Origin: a bacterium
GTDB taxonomy: Bacteria; Pseudomonadota; Alphaproteobacteria; Rhizobiales; Xanthobacteraceae
Direction of reading: 5' to 3'
DNA: 5,731 nt
NCBI GenBank assembly: GCA_029946075.1
Contig: JAQSDT010000189.1
Coordinates: forward strand, 1 to 5,731
The notes beneath the pieces were generated by a model, which worked only from the letters and a program-made list of their open reading frames with translations, was not told the origin of the DNA and made no database searches. The translations under genes and the position numbers were made by a program. The first letter of the stretch is position 1, and each line of letters begins with the position of its first letter. Below are positions 1-5,731 of the stretch, piece after piece.

Positions 1-705
1 CGCGAGCGCCCGGAATGGGACCAGCGTATCGACCGCTTCGCCGAGCACCTGATCAAGACCGTCAAAGGCACCGACGCCGAAGAGATCGTCATCGTCGGCC
101 ATTCGTCCGGCTCGTTCCTCAGCACCGAGATGCTGGCGCGCGCGCTCAAGCTCGATCCCGCGCTCGGCCGGCACGGCCCGCGTATCGTGCTGCTGACCAT
201 CGGCGGCAATTTCCCGATCGTCGGCTACCACGCGGTGTCGACGCAGTTCCGCGAACATCTGCGGATGCTGGCGGTCGAGCCGTCGATCGACTGGATCGAC
301 TGCCAGGCCCGCAAGGACGTGATGAACTTCTACCTGTTCGATCCGATCGCGAGCCACGGCATCGACGCCGGCCCTGCGAAGCGCAATCCGACGGTGGTGC
401 CGGTGCGCTTCCGGGACATCATCGGGCCCGAGCACTACGAAAAATTCCGCTGGCAGTTCTTCCGGGTCCACTTCCAGTTCGTGATGGCCAACGAACGGCC
501 CAACGCCTACGATTTCTTCATGATCGTTTGCGGGCCGGTGCCCCTGCCCGAACGCATGGCTTTTCCCGATGCCGCCCTCGACGTGGCGACCGGTGACGCC
601 GCGGCGCGCGAATTGGCATGGAAACGGATCGAAACCGGCGCTACCGGCGCCGAAAACGGCTCCGGACCCGCCGAAATGGAACCTTCTGCCCGCCGCAACG
701 GTTGA
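1..705 (+). CDS. alpha/beta-hydrolase-like protein, 5' end missing
   Basis: This is the 3' part of a gene that begins before the window; 234 residues are visible, read in frame from base 1 to a TGA stop. The segment EEIVIVGHSSGSF (visible residues 27-39) is a strand-loop-helix with the G-x-S-x-G nucleophile elbow of alpha/beta hydrolases, so Ser35 is the likely nucleophile. The following helix (TEMLARAL) and a second hydrophobic strand (RIVLLTIGGNFP, about 61-72) fit that fold. The acid and histidine of the triad are not certain; His157 (FRVHFQF) and His145 are candidates for the histidine. The last 35 residues or so are rich in Ala, Gly, Glu and Pro and are probably disordered. No signal peptide can be judged because the N-terminus is absent. 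The substrate is unknown: esterase, lipase or a non-catalytic relative are all possible. It is separated from dxs by 349 bp and is probably a separate transcription unit. Confidence 0.75.
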   Translation, partial: RERPEWDQRIDRFAEHLIKTVKGTDAEEIVIVGHSSGSFLSTEMLARALKLDPALGRHGPRIVLLTIGGNFPIVGYHAVSTQFREHLRMLAVEPSIDWIDCQARKDVMNFYLFDPIASHGIDAGPAKRNPTVVPVRFRDIIGPEHYEKFRWQFFRVHFQFVMANERPNAYDFFMIVCGPVPLPERMAFPDAALDVATGDAAARELAWKRIETGATGAENGSGPAEMEPSARRNG

Positions 706-735
706 AATATCGGGCCTTTTTGAGCTTCTCCCGAG

Positions 736-758
736 CAACCCGCCTGCGCAGCGGGTTG
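736..758 (+). terminator. possible terminator hairpin after the hydrolase gene
   Basis: CAACCCGC (736-743) and GCGGGTTG (751-758) form a perfect 8-bp GC-rich stem with a 7-nt loop, beginning 31 nt after the hydrolase stop codon. The bases that follow (GCTTTGACG) give only a short T run, so this is a weak intrinsic terminator at best. A better T run (716-720) lies before the stem and cannot serve it. The position after a gene and before a likely promoter region supports a terminator role, but it could be only a transcript-end stabilising structure. Confidence 0.4.
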
Positions 759-893
759 GCTTTGACGCCCGGTTTGGTGTAAAGCTTGCAGTTCTATGGG
801 CTGGGGAAGAGCAGCCTGCCGGTCTATTTTGACGGCAACAAGCGCTTCAAATAGCTAGAGAAAATGAACCGGGAAGGGTGAGAAGCGACTAAC

Positions 894-907
894 GTGATGC
901 ATATCAC
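894..907. promoter_or_regulatory. CRP/FNR-type operator candidate upstream of dxs
   Basis: GTGAT-GCAT-ATCAC is a perfect 5-bp inverted repeat with a 4-bp centre. With its flanking bases it matches 9 of the 10 fixed positions of the E. coli CRP consensus (TGTGA-N6-TCACA) and 8 of 10 of the FNR consensus (TTGAT-N4-ATCAA). A second pair of arms, CTAAC (889-893) and GTTAG (911-915), surrounds it, offset by 3 bp on the right. The centre is about 154 bp upstream of the dxs start codon. If the site worked in class II geometry (centre at -41.5), transcription would start near 942 and the -10 element would be TAGGCT (930-935), a 3-of-6 match. That promoter is inference. The factor could be a CRP, FNR, FixK or similar regulator; sequence alone does not decide which. 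Confidence 0.45.
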
Positions 908-951
908 ATGGTTAGATCCGGAGTGCATCTAGGCTTTCAAATCACGTTCCG

Positions 952-970
952 GCCTGCCGCAGTGGCAGGC
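952..970 (+). other. hairpin in the presumed dxs leader
   Basis: GCCTGCC (952-958) and GGCAGGC (964-970) form a perfect 7-bp stem with a 5-nt loop. No T run follows, so it is unlikely to be an intrinsic terminator. It is followed by two smaller inverted repeats (988-1002 and 1010-1020). The region is GC-rich, so short stems by chance are possible. No match to the conserved core of a TPP riboswitch was seen by eye. Confidence 0.35.
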
Positions 971-1054
971 GGGTATGGATTTTCGCGGCGCGGTTAACGC
1001 GCAACCCATCCCGCGTCGGGCTCCGGCCCTGACCTGCAAAATTGGAATATCGCT

Positions 1055-2980
1055 GTGACCACATTCAGTAAAACGCCGCTTCTGGATACCATCCGTACCC
1101 CCGACGATCTTCGCAAGCTCAAGGTCGAGCAGGTCCGTCAGGTCGCCGATGAGCTCCGTCAGGAGACCATCGATGCCGTCTCGGTCACCGGCGGCCATTT
1201 CGGCGCCGGCCTCGGCGTCGTCGAGCTCACCACGGCGATCCACTACGTCTTCGACACGCCGCGCGACCGCCTGATCTGGGACGTCGGCCACCAGGCCTAC
1301 CCGCACAAGATCCTGACCGGACGCCGCGACCGCATCCGCACCCTGCGCACCGCCGGCGGCCTCTCCGGCTTCACCAAGCGCACCGAGAGCGATTACGATC
1401 CGTTCGGCGCCGCGCACTCCTCGACCTCGATCTCGGCCGGCCTCGGCATGGCCGTGGCGCGTGATCTGTCCGGCGGCAAGAACAACGTCATCGCCGTGAT
1501 CGGCGACGGTTCGATGTCCGCCGGCATGGCCTATGAGGCCATGAACAACGCCGGCGCGATGAATTCGCGGCTGATCGTGATCCTCAACGACAACGACATG
1601 TCGATCGCCCCGCCGGTCGGCGCGATGAGCGCGTATCTGTCCCGCCTCTACTCCGGCAAGACCTATCGCACGCTGCGCGAGGCCGCCAAGCAGATCGGCA
1701 AGCATCTGCCGAAGGTGATCGCCAACCGCGCCGATCGCGTCGAGGAATATTCCCGCGGCTTCATGATGGACGGCGGAACGCTGTTCGAGGAGCTCGGCTT
1801 CTACTATGTCGGCCCGATCGACGGTCACAACCTCGACCATCTGCTGCCGGTGCTGAAGAACGTCCGCGACATGGAGACCGGCCCGATCCTGGTCCACGTC
1901 GTGACGCAAAAGGGCAAGGGCTACGGCCCGGCGGAAGCTTCCGCCGACAAATATCACGCCGTCGTCAAGTTCGACGTCGCCACCGGCGCGCAAGCCAAGG
2001 CCAAGCCGAACGCCCCGGCCTACCAGAACGTGTTCGGCCAGAGCCTCGTCAAGGAAGCCCAGAAGGACGACAAGATCGTCGCCATCACCGCGGCGATGCC
2101 GTCGGGCACCGGCGTCGACATCTTCAACAAGGCCTTTCCGAACCGCACCTTCGACGTCGGCATCGCTGAGCAGCACGCGGTGACGTTCGCCGCCGGTCTT
2201 GCCACCGAAGGCTACAAGCCCTTCTGCGCGATCTACTCGACCTTCCTGCAGCGCGGCTACGACCAGGTGGTCCACGACGTCGCGATCCAGAGCCTGCCGG
2301 TTCGTTTCGCCATCGACCGCGCCGGCCTCGTCGGCGCCGACGGCGCGACCCATGCCGGCTCGTTCGACAACGCCTATCTCGGCTGCCTGCCGAACTTCGT
2401 GATCATGGCGGCTTCCGACGAAGCCGAACTGGTGAACATGGTCGCGACGCAGGTCGTGATCAACGACCGCCCGAGCGCGGTGCGCTATCCGCGCGGCGAA
2501 GGCCGCGGCGTCGAAATGCCCGAAGTCGGCATCCCGCTCGAGATCGGCAAGGGCCGTATCGTCCGCCAGGGCAACAAGATCGCCCTGCTCTCGTTCGGCA
2601 CCCGCCTCGCCGAATGCGAAAAGGCCGCCGATGAACTGGCTGCCCATGGCCTTTCCACCACGATCGCCGACGCGCGCTTCATGAAGCCGCTCGACGTCGA
2701 TCTGGTGCTCAAGCTGGCCCGCGACCACGAAGTGCTGCTGACCATCGAGGAAGGCTCGATCGGCGGCTTCGGCTCGCACGTCATGCAGACGCTGTCCGAC
2801 AACGGCATGCTCGACGGCGGCCTGCGGATGCGCGCGATGGTGCTGCCCGACGAGTTCATCGACCATGACTCGCCGAATGCGATGTACGCCCATGCCGGCC
2901 TCGACGCCAAGGGCATCGTCGCCCGGGTGTTCGACGCGCTCGGCAAGGACTACAAGACCGAGACGGTCAAGCTCGCCTGA
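1055..2980 (+). CDS. dxs: 1-deoxy-D-xylulose-5-phosphate synthase
   Basis: Dxs condenses pyruvate and glyceraldehyde 3-phosphate, with loss of CO2, to 1-deoxy-D-xylulose 5-phosphate. This is the first step of the MEP isoprenoid pathway and also feeds thiamine and pyridoxal phosphate synthesis; it is a cytosolic ThDP- and Mg-dependent homodimer. The 641-residue length is normal. Visible motifs are GGHFGAGLG (His48), WDVGHQAYPHKILTGR (76-91), the ThDP/Mg motif GDGSMSAG (150-157) with NDND (178-181), KYH with His301, the catalytic Glu372 in GIAEQHA, and DRAGLVGADGATHAG (421-435, with His433). These sit about two residues later than the E. coli Glu370 and His431 equivalents. The order is N-terminal ThDP domain, central transketolase-like pyrimidine domain (about 320-485) and C-terminal domain (about 500-625). 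The start is GTG, with a weak GGA (1044-1046) 8 nt upstream; the protein begins TTFSKTPLLDTIRTP as in related species. It is first in the presumed operon. No frameshift or lost key residue is seen. Confidence 0.98.
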   Translation: MTTFSKTPLLDTIRTPDDLRKLKVEQVRQVADELRQETIDAVSVTGGHFGAGLGVVELTTAIHYVFDTPRDRLIWDVGHQAYPHKILTGRRDRIRTLRTAGGLSGFTKRTESDYDPFGAAHSSTSISAGLGMAVARDLSGGKNNVIAVIGDGSMSAGMAYEAMNNAGAMNSRLIVILNDNDMSIAPPVGAMSAYLSRLYSGKTYRTLREAAKQIGKHLPKVIANRADRVEEYSRGFMMDGGTLFEELGFYYVGPIDGHNLDHLLPVLKNVRDMETGPILVHVVTQKGKGYGPAEASADKYHAVVKFDVATGAQAKAKPNAPAYQNVFGQSLVKEAQKDDKIVAITAAMPSGTGVDIFNKAFPNRTFDVGIAEQHAVTFAAGLATEGYKPFCAIYSTFLQRGYDQVVHDVAIQSLPVRFAIDRAGLVGADGATHAGSFDNAYLGCLPNFVIMAASDEAELVNMVATQVVINDRPSAVRYPRGEGRGVEMPEVGIPLEIGKGRIVRQGNKIALLSFGTRLAECEKAADELAAHGLSTTIADARFMKPLDVDLVLKLARDHEVLLTIEEGSIGGFGSHVMQTLSDNGMLDGGLRMRAMVLPDEFIDHDSPNAMYAHAGLDAKGIVARVFDALGKDYKTETVKLA

Positions 2981-3035
2981 GACGAAAGCGTGCGGATGCC
3001 GGCTCGCGGTGGACGCGGCCGGTTGCGGTGATCCC

Positions 3036-3614
3036 ATGAAAATCTATCTGGCAGGCCCCGATGTGTTCCTGCCGGATGCCGTCGCGATCGGCCGCCGCAA
3101 GGCGGAGATTTGCGTCCGTCATGGCCTCACCGGCCTCTACCCGCTCGACAACACCGTCGACCTTGCCGCTGCCGACGCTTCGCTCGCGATCTTCAGGGGT
3201 AATGAGGCGATGATGGACGCGGCGGATGCGATCATCGCCAACCTCACGCCGTTTCGCGGACCCGGCGCCGATGCGGGGACGGTCTACGAACTCGGCTACA
3301 TGGCCGGCCGCGGCAAGTTCTGCCTCGCCTACAGCAACGATCCCACTGTTTATGCCGACCGCGTCACGCGCTACTTTCCGGTGACCCGATCGGCGCAGGG
3401 CCATCTGGTCGACGGCGACGGGCTGGCGGTGGAGGATTTCGGCCTGCCGGATAATCTCATGATGATCCACACGCTCGACCTGCATGGTGCTAGACTGGTA
3501 ACGCCGCGGCAGGCGCCTGCGGATATCTGGCACGATCTCACCTCGTTCGAGGCCTGCGTCGCCCTTGCGGCGGATCGCGCCATCAGCAAATCGAACAGCA
3601 ATAACCCGGACTGA
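3036..3614 (+). CDS. nucleoside 2-deoxyribosyltransferase family protein
   Basis: This 192-residue protein belongs to the nucleoside 2-deoxyribosyltransferase-like family (Pfam Nuc_deoxyrib_tr), whose members cleave or exchange the N-glycosidic bond of deoxynucleosides or nucleoside monophosphates. The N-terminal strand and loop KIYLAGPDVF (2-11) is the family's sugar-binding start. DAIIANLTPFRGPGADAGT (64-82), followed by VYELGYMAG (83-91), carries the catalytic glutamate (Glu85) and a preceding aspartate (Asp79). DNLMM (139-143) matches the usual C-terminal active-site segment. No signal peptide or membrane helix is evident, so it should be cytosolic. The ATG at 3036 is chosen because it begins directly at the first strand; GGTGA (3027-3031) is a closely spaced ribosome site. 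It starts 55 nt after dxs and ends 2 nt before tlyA. The true substrate, and whether it is a transferase or a hydrolase like Rcl/DNPH1, cannot be read from sequence. Confidence 0.88.
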   Translation: MKIYLAGPDVFLPDAVAIGRRKAEICVRHGLTGLYPLDNTVDLAAADASLAIFRGNEAMMDAADAIIANLTPFRGPGADAGTVYELGYMAGRGKFCLAYSNDPTVYADRVTRYFPVTRSAQGHLVDGDGLAVEDFGLPDNLMMIHTLDLHGARLVTPRQAPADIWHDLTSFEACVALAADRAISKSNSNNPD

Positions 3615-3616
3615 CC

Positions 3617-4372
3617 TTGGCAAAGACGGGCAACAGCGAAACTTCTCCCCGCAAGCGCGTCGACGTGCTGCTGGTCGAGCGCGGCCTGTTCGAAAGCCGC
3701 GCCCGCGCCCGCGCGGCGATCGAGGCCGGCGGCGTGACCGCCGACGGCAAGCAGGTCCTCAAGGCTTCCGAGATGTGCGCGTCCGACGCGGAACTCTCCG
3801 CACAGCCGGCGCATCCCTGGGTCTCGCGCGGCGGCGTCAAGCTGGCGGGCGCGCTGGAGCAATATCCGATCGACATCGAGGGGCATGTCTGCCTCGACGT
3901 CGGCGCGTCCACCGGCGGCTTCACCGAAGTTTTGCTGGCGAACGGCGCCAGCCTCGTCTTCGCCATCGACGTCGGTCACGGCCAGCTGCATCCGTCGCTG
4001 CAGGGCCATCCCCGCATCGTGTCGATGGAAGAGACGGATATCCGCAAATACGACGGCAAGCGCCTGCCCGCGCGGCCCGACATCCTCGTCATCGATGTCA
4101 GTTTCATTTCGCTGAAGGCAGTGCTGCCGGTGGCGCTGTCGCTGGCCGCGGCGCCGATGCATCTGCTGGCGCTGATCAAGCCGCAGTTCGAGGCAGAGCG
4201 GAAGCATTCCAAGCACGGCATCATCCGCAACGCGATGGTGCATCAGGCGATCTGCGACGACATCACGGCGTTCGCCGCCTCGCTCGGCTGCAGCGATATC
4301 CAGGTGTTTCCGTCATCGATCACCGGCGGCGACGGCAACGTCGAATTCTTCATGGGCGCGCGCCGTGGCTGA
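3617..4372 (+). CDS. tlyA: TlyA-family rRNA (cytidine-2'-O)-methyltransferase
   Basis: TlyA enzymes methylate the 2'-OH of cytidines in rRNA with S-adenosylmethionine: C1920 of 23S rRNA and, in some members, also C1409 of 16S rRNA. The 251-residue protein has an N-terminal S4 RNA-binding domain (about 13-70, starting RKRVDVLLVERGLFESRAR), the linker VSRGGVKLAGAL (69-80), and a Rossmann methyltransferase domain with the SAM motif LDVGASTGGFTE (93-104). Lys75, Asp160 (IDVSFIS), Lys188 (LIKPQFE) and Glu243 (NVEFF) match the K-D-K-E tetrad of FtsJ-like 2'-O-methyltransferases, in almost the same spacing as I recall for M. tuberculosis TlyA. The start is a TTG 2 nt after the preceding stop, with GGA (3608-3610) 6 nt upstream; no nearer ATG or GTG precedes the S4 domain. 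Its last 8 nt overlap the next gene, so translation is probably coupled. Type I (23S only) versus type II specificity is not decided. An old annotation as hemolysin is not supported by the motifs. Confidence 0.95.
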   Translation: MAKTGNSETSPRKRVDVLLVERGLFESRARARAAIEAGGVTADGKQVLKASEMCASDAELSAQPAHPWVSRGGVKLAGALEQYPIDIEGHVCLDVGASTGGFTEVLLANGASLVFAIDVGHGQLHPSLQGHPRIVSMEETDIRKYDGKRLPARPDILVIDVSFISLKAVLPVALSLAAAPMHLLALIKPQFEAERKHSKHGIIRNAMVHQAICDDITAFAASLGCSDIQVFPSSITGGDGNVEFFMGARRG

Positions 4373-5612
4373 CACCGAGCATCTCGTCATCGATCACGTC
4401 GGCCATCACGGCGACGGCGTGGCTCTGGCTCCCGCACAAAATATCTATGTGCCGTACGCATTGGGTGGCGAGACGGTCGAGGTCGAGACGGTCCCCGGCC
4501 GGCATCCGGACCGCCGCCGCCTCACCCGCGTCGAGATTGCAAGCGCGGAGCGGATCGAGCCGTTCTGCCCGCATTTCGGCGTCTGCGGCGGCTGCGCGAT
4601 CCAGCACTGGGAGGCCGGGGCCTATCGCGCCTGGAAGCGCGAGCTTGTCGTAAGCGCGCTGGCGCAGGCCGGCATCGATTGCAAGGTGGCGCCGCTGGTC
4701 GATGCTCACGGCGCCGGCCGCCGCCGCATGACGCTGCATGCGCGGATGGGAACCCACGAGGTGCTCAAGGTCGGCTTCGCATCGGCCGGTTCGCACGACA
4801 TCGTGCCGATCGACCGCTGCCCGATCCTCGATCCGCAGTTGGACGGCGCGATCGAAGCAGCATGGGCCGTGGCCGAACCGCTGATCGGGATGGGCAAGCC
4901 GCTCGATATTCAGGTCACCGCCACCAACAACGGCCTCGACATCGACGTGCGCGGCTCCGGCGCGCTGTCGACCGCACTGATCACCACGCTGTCGCGCATC
5001 GCCAAGGAGCAGCGATTGGCGCGGCTGACGCGGCACGGCGAGCTGGTGCTGCTGCGTTCGTCACCGGACATCTCGATCGGCGCCGCGCAGGTGACGCTGC
5101 CGCCCGGCTCGTTCCTGCAGGCGACCATTGCCGGCGAGGAAACGCTGGCCGCGCTGGTCCTGGAACATTGCAAGCGCGCCAAACACGTCGCCGATCTGTT
5201 CTGCGGCGTCGGGCCATTCGCGCTTCGTCTCGCCACCCAATCGCGCGTCAGCGCATTCGACAGCGACGCTGGCGCAGTCACGGCGTTGCAAAAAGCAGCA
5301 ACGCTGACATCGGGCCTGAAGCCGGTCAGGGCCGAACCGCGCGACCTGTTCCGGCGGCCACTGATGCCGCAGGAGCTTCGCGATTTCGACACGGTGGTGT
5401 TCGATCCGCCGCGTCAGGGCGCGCAGGCGCAGGCGACGCAGCTGGCCGCGAGCAAGGTGGCAACGGTGGTCGCCGTGTCGTGCAACGTCACGACCTTCGC
5501 GCGCGATGCGCGGATTTTGATCGACAGCGGCTACAGGATCGACGGCGTCACGCCGGTGGACCAGTTCCGGCACACGCCGCATGTGGAATTGGTGGCACGG
5601 TTCAGAAGGTAG
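4365..5612 (+). CDS. TRAM-domain class I SAM-dependent m5U RNA methyltransferase (RlmD/RlmCD type)
   Basis: This 415-residue protein belongs to the RumA/TrmA family, which makes 5-methyluridine in RNA. A TRAM-like beta-barrel (about 1-58) is followed by four cysteines, Cys68, Cys74, Cys77 (C-x5-C-x2-C) and Cys152 (DRCPIL), which should bind a [4Fe-4S] cluster as in RlmD. The C-terminal methyltransferase domain has SFLQ (249-252), SAM motif I LFCGVGPFAL (278-287), DPPRQGA (347-353), the nucleophile Cys373 in SCNVTTFARD, and the base Glu408 in HVELV. All key residues are present. The usual asparagine after SF-x-Q is replaced (SFLQAT), which I believe is common in alphaproteobacterial members. 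TRAM plus the Fe-S cysteines argue for 23S rRNA (U1939 and/or U747) rather than tRNA U54. The exact target cannot be assigned, so no symbol is given. The GTG start overlaps tlyA by 8 nt and directly precedes the conserved TRAM sequence HLVIDHVGHHGDGVAL; no better in-frame start is seen. Confidence 0.93.
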   Translation: MADTEHLVIDHVGHHGDGVALAPAQNIYVPYALGGETVEVETVPGRHPDRRRLTRVEIASAERIEPFCPHFGVCGGCAIQHWEAGAYRAWKRELVVSALAQAGIDCKVAPLVDAHGAGRRRMTLHARMGTHEVLKVGFASAGSHDIVPIDRCPILDPQLDGAIEAAWAVAEPLIGMGKPLDIQVTATNNGLDIDVRGSGALSTALITTLSRIAKEQRLARLTRHGELVLLRSSPDISIGAAQVTLPPGSFLQATIAGEETLAALVLEHCKRAKHVADLFCGVGPFALRLATQSRVSAFDSDAGAVTALQKAATLTSGLKPVRAEPRDLFRRPLMPQELRDFDTVVFDPPRQGAQAQATQLAASKVATVVAVSCNVTTFARDARILIDSGYRIDGVTPVDQFRHTPHVELVARFRR

Positions 5613-5628
5613 TCCATCGAATCCGTAG

Positions 5629-5655
5629 GATGGGTGGAGCGAAGCGATACCCATC
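5629..5655. repeat. REP-like intergenic palindrome, possible operon-end hairpin
   Basis: GATGGGT (5629-5635) and ACCCATC (5649-5655) form a perfect 7-bp inverted repeat. The interior contains GAGCGAAGCGA, which can add a small GC-GAA-GC inner stem. The preceding CGTAG (5624-5628) belongs to the same recognisable unit. From memory, close variants of this unit (GTAGG-TGGG, GAGCGAAGCG core, CCCA-C) are scattered in large numbers between genes in Bradyrhizobium and Rhodopseudomonas chromosomes; only one copy lies in this window. It begins 16 nt after the stop codon of the last operon gene and may act as a transcript-end hairpin, although no T run follows. Confidence 0.65.
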
Positions 5656-5731
5656 ACCCGCGAGCGCACTCCTGCCGAAGTTCGCCGCACGCATTTCTAT
5701 GGTCCGAGAAATCGCCGCCGAACAGCATCGC
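5656..5731. other. right-end sequence without a supportable gene
   Basis: After the palindrome, 76 bases remain. On the + strand an ATG at 5699 opens a frame of 11 codons (MVREIAAEQHR) to the window edge. On the - strand a frame enters from the edge and stops within the repeat (TGA at 5654-5656). Neither has enough length, ribosome-binding signal or recognisable motif to be called a gene. A neighbouring gene may begin or end here but cannot be confirmed. Confidence 0.5.

Larger units (their letters stand above)
706..1054. other. intergenic region between hydrolase gene and dxs
   Basis: This 349-bp stretch has no reading frame that I can support as a gene. It looks less GC-rich than the genes on either side, mainly in its first two thirds. 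It contains a hairpin just after the hydrolase stop (736-758), a short frame that resembles coding sequence but has no start (783-854), a CRP/FNR-type dyad (894-907), and a set of small inverted repeats between 918 and 1026 that would lie in the dxs leader. The exonuclease VII small-subunit gene xseB, which often sits just upstream of dxs in proteobacteria, is not present here. Confidence 0.7.

Noticed and set aside
15..596. Open frame on the + strand overlapping the partial hydrolase gene
   Set aside because: Its translation is extremely rich in Arg, Ala and Pro with no motif, while the frame from base 1 contains the GHSSG elbow and hydrophobic strands. It is an out-of-frame shadow.
569..832. 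87-codon frame running from inside the hydrolase gene into the gap
   Set aside because: It begins inside the hydrolase gene in another frame and has no motif or ribosome site; the part beyond 705 is not clearly coding.
829..857. TTGACG (829-834) with TAGCTA (852-857) at 17-bp spacing as a sigma-70 promoter
   Set aside because: The -35 match is good, but the -10 hexamer matches only 2 of 6 positions. Without conservation or a mapped start it is too weak to list.
971..1013. GGGTATGG and ACCCATCCC around 971-980 and 1004-1013 as a second, decayed copy of the right-end palindrome
   Set aside because: Only 4 bp pair cleanly and the GAGCGAAGCG core is absent, so the resemblance is probably chance.
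929..3037. A very long (702-codon) open frame on the - strand across dxs
   Set aside because: It lies almost exactly antisense to dxs, whose protein is unmistakable. Long stop-free antisense frames are expected in GC-rich genes with strong third-position bias, and the translation shows no recognisable motif and is rich in Asp, His, Arg, Gly and Val, as such shadows are.
3371..4243. 290-codon frame on the - strand opposite tlyA
   Set aside because: It is an antisense shadow of the deoxyribosyltransferase and tlyA genes, with a composition dominated by Arg, Ala, Gly, Asp and Gln and no recognisable domain.
5061..5690. Open frame on the - strand across the end of the m5U methyltransferase gene and the palindrome
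   Set aside because: It is antisense to a gene with intact catalytic motifs, runs through an intergenic repeat, and shows no family features.

Overview
The window looks like chromosomal DNA from an alphaproteobacterium of the Bradyrhizobium/Rhodopseudomonas group (Nitrobacteraceae). The base composition is GC-rich, with mostly C or G at third codon positions. The Dxs protein reads like those I remember from this group. A palindromic intergenic repeat of a kind familiar from these genomes lies at the right end. The genus is inferred from memory and was not tested by alignment.

Layout, all genes on the + strand: (1) 1-705, the 3' part of an alpha/beta-hydrolase-like gene cut by the window edge, with a GHSSG nucleophile elbow. 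(2) 706-1054, a 349-bp gap without a convincing gene. It holds a hairpin just after the hydrolase, a short degenerate-looking reading frame, a CRP/FNR-type dyad centred at 900/901, and several small inverted repeats leading to dxs. (3) 1055-2980, dxs, complete and apparently intact. (4) 3036-3614, a nucleoside 2-deoxyribosyltransferase-family protein. (5) 3617-4372, tlyA, an rRNA 2'-O-methyltransferase with an S4 domain. (6) 4365-5612, a TRAM-domain, Fe-S-cluster m5U RNA methyltransferase of the RlmD/RlmCD type. (7) 5613-5731, an intergenic end with a palindromic repeat that may also act as a terminator.

The four genes from dxs onward probably form one operon. The gaps are 55 nt, 2 nt and an 8-nt overlap, and I see no terminator between them. 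The operon starts with the first step of the MEP isoprenoid pathway, continues with a nucleoside or nucleotide glycosidase/transferase-type enzyme, and ends with two translationally coupled rRNA methyltransferases. In well-studied relatives these two enzymes modify nearby positions of 23S rRNA (C1920 and U1939, E. coli numbering).

I see no mobile element, CRISPR array, tRNA or rRNA. This is mostly a housekeeping region. The points most worth following are the CRP/FNR-like dyad ahead of dxs and the coupling of the two rRNA methyltransferases. I do not find a clear previously undescribed system here.
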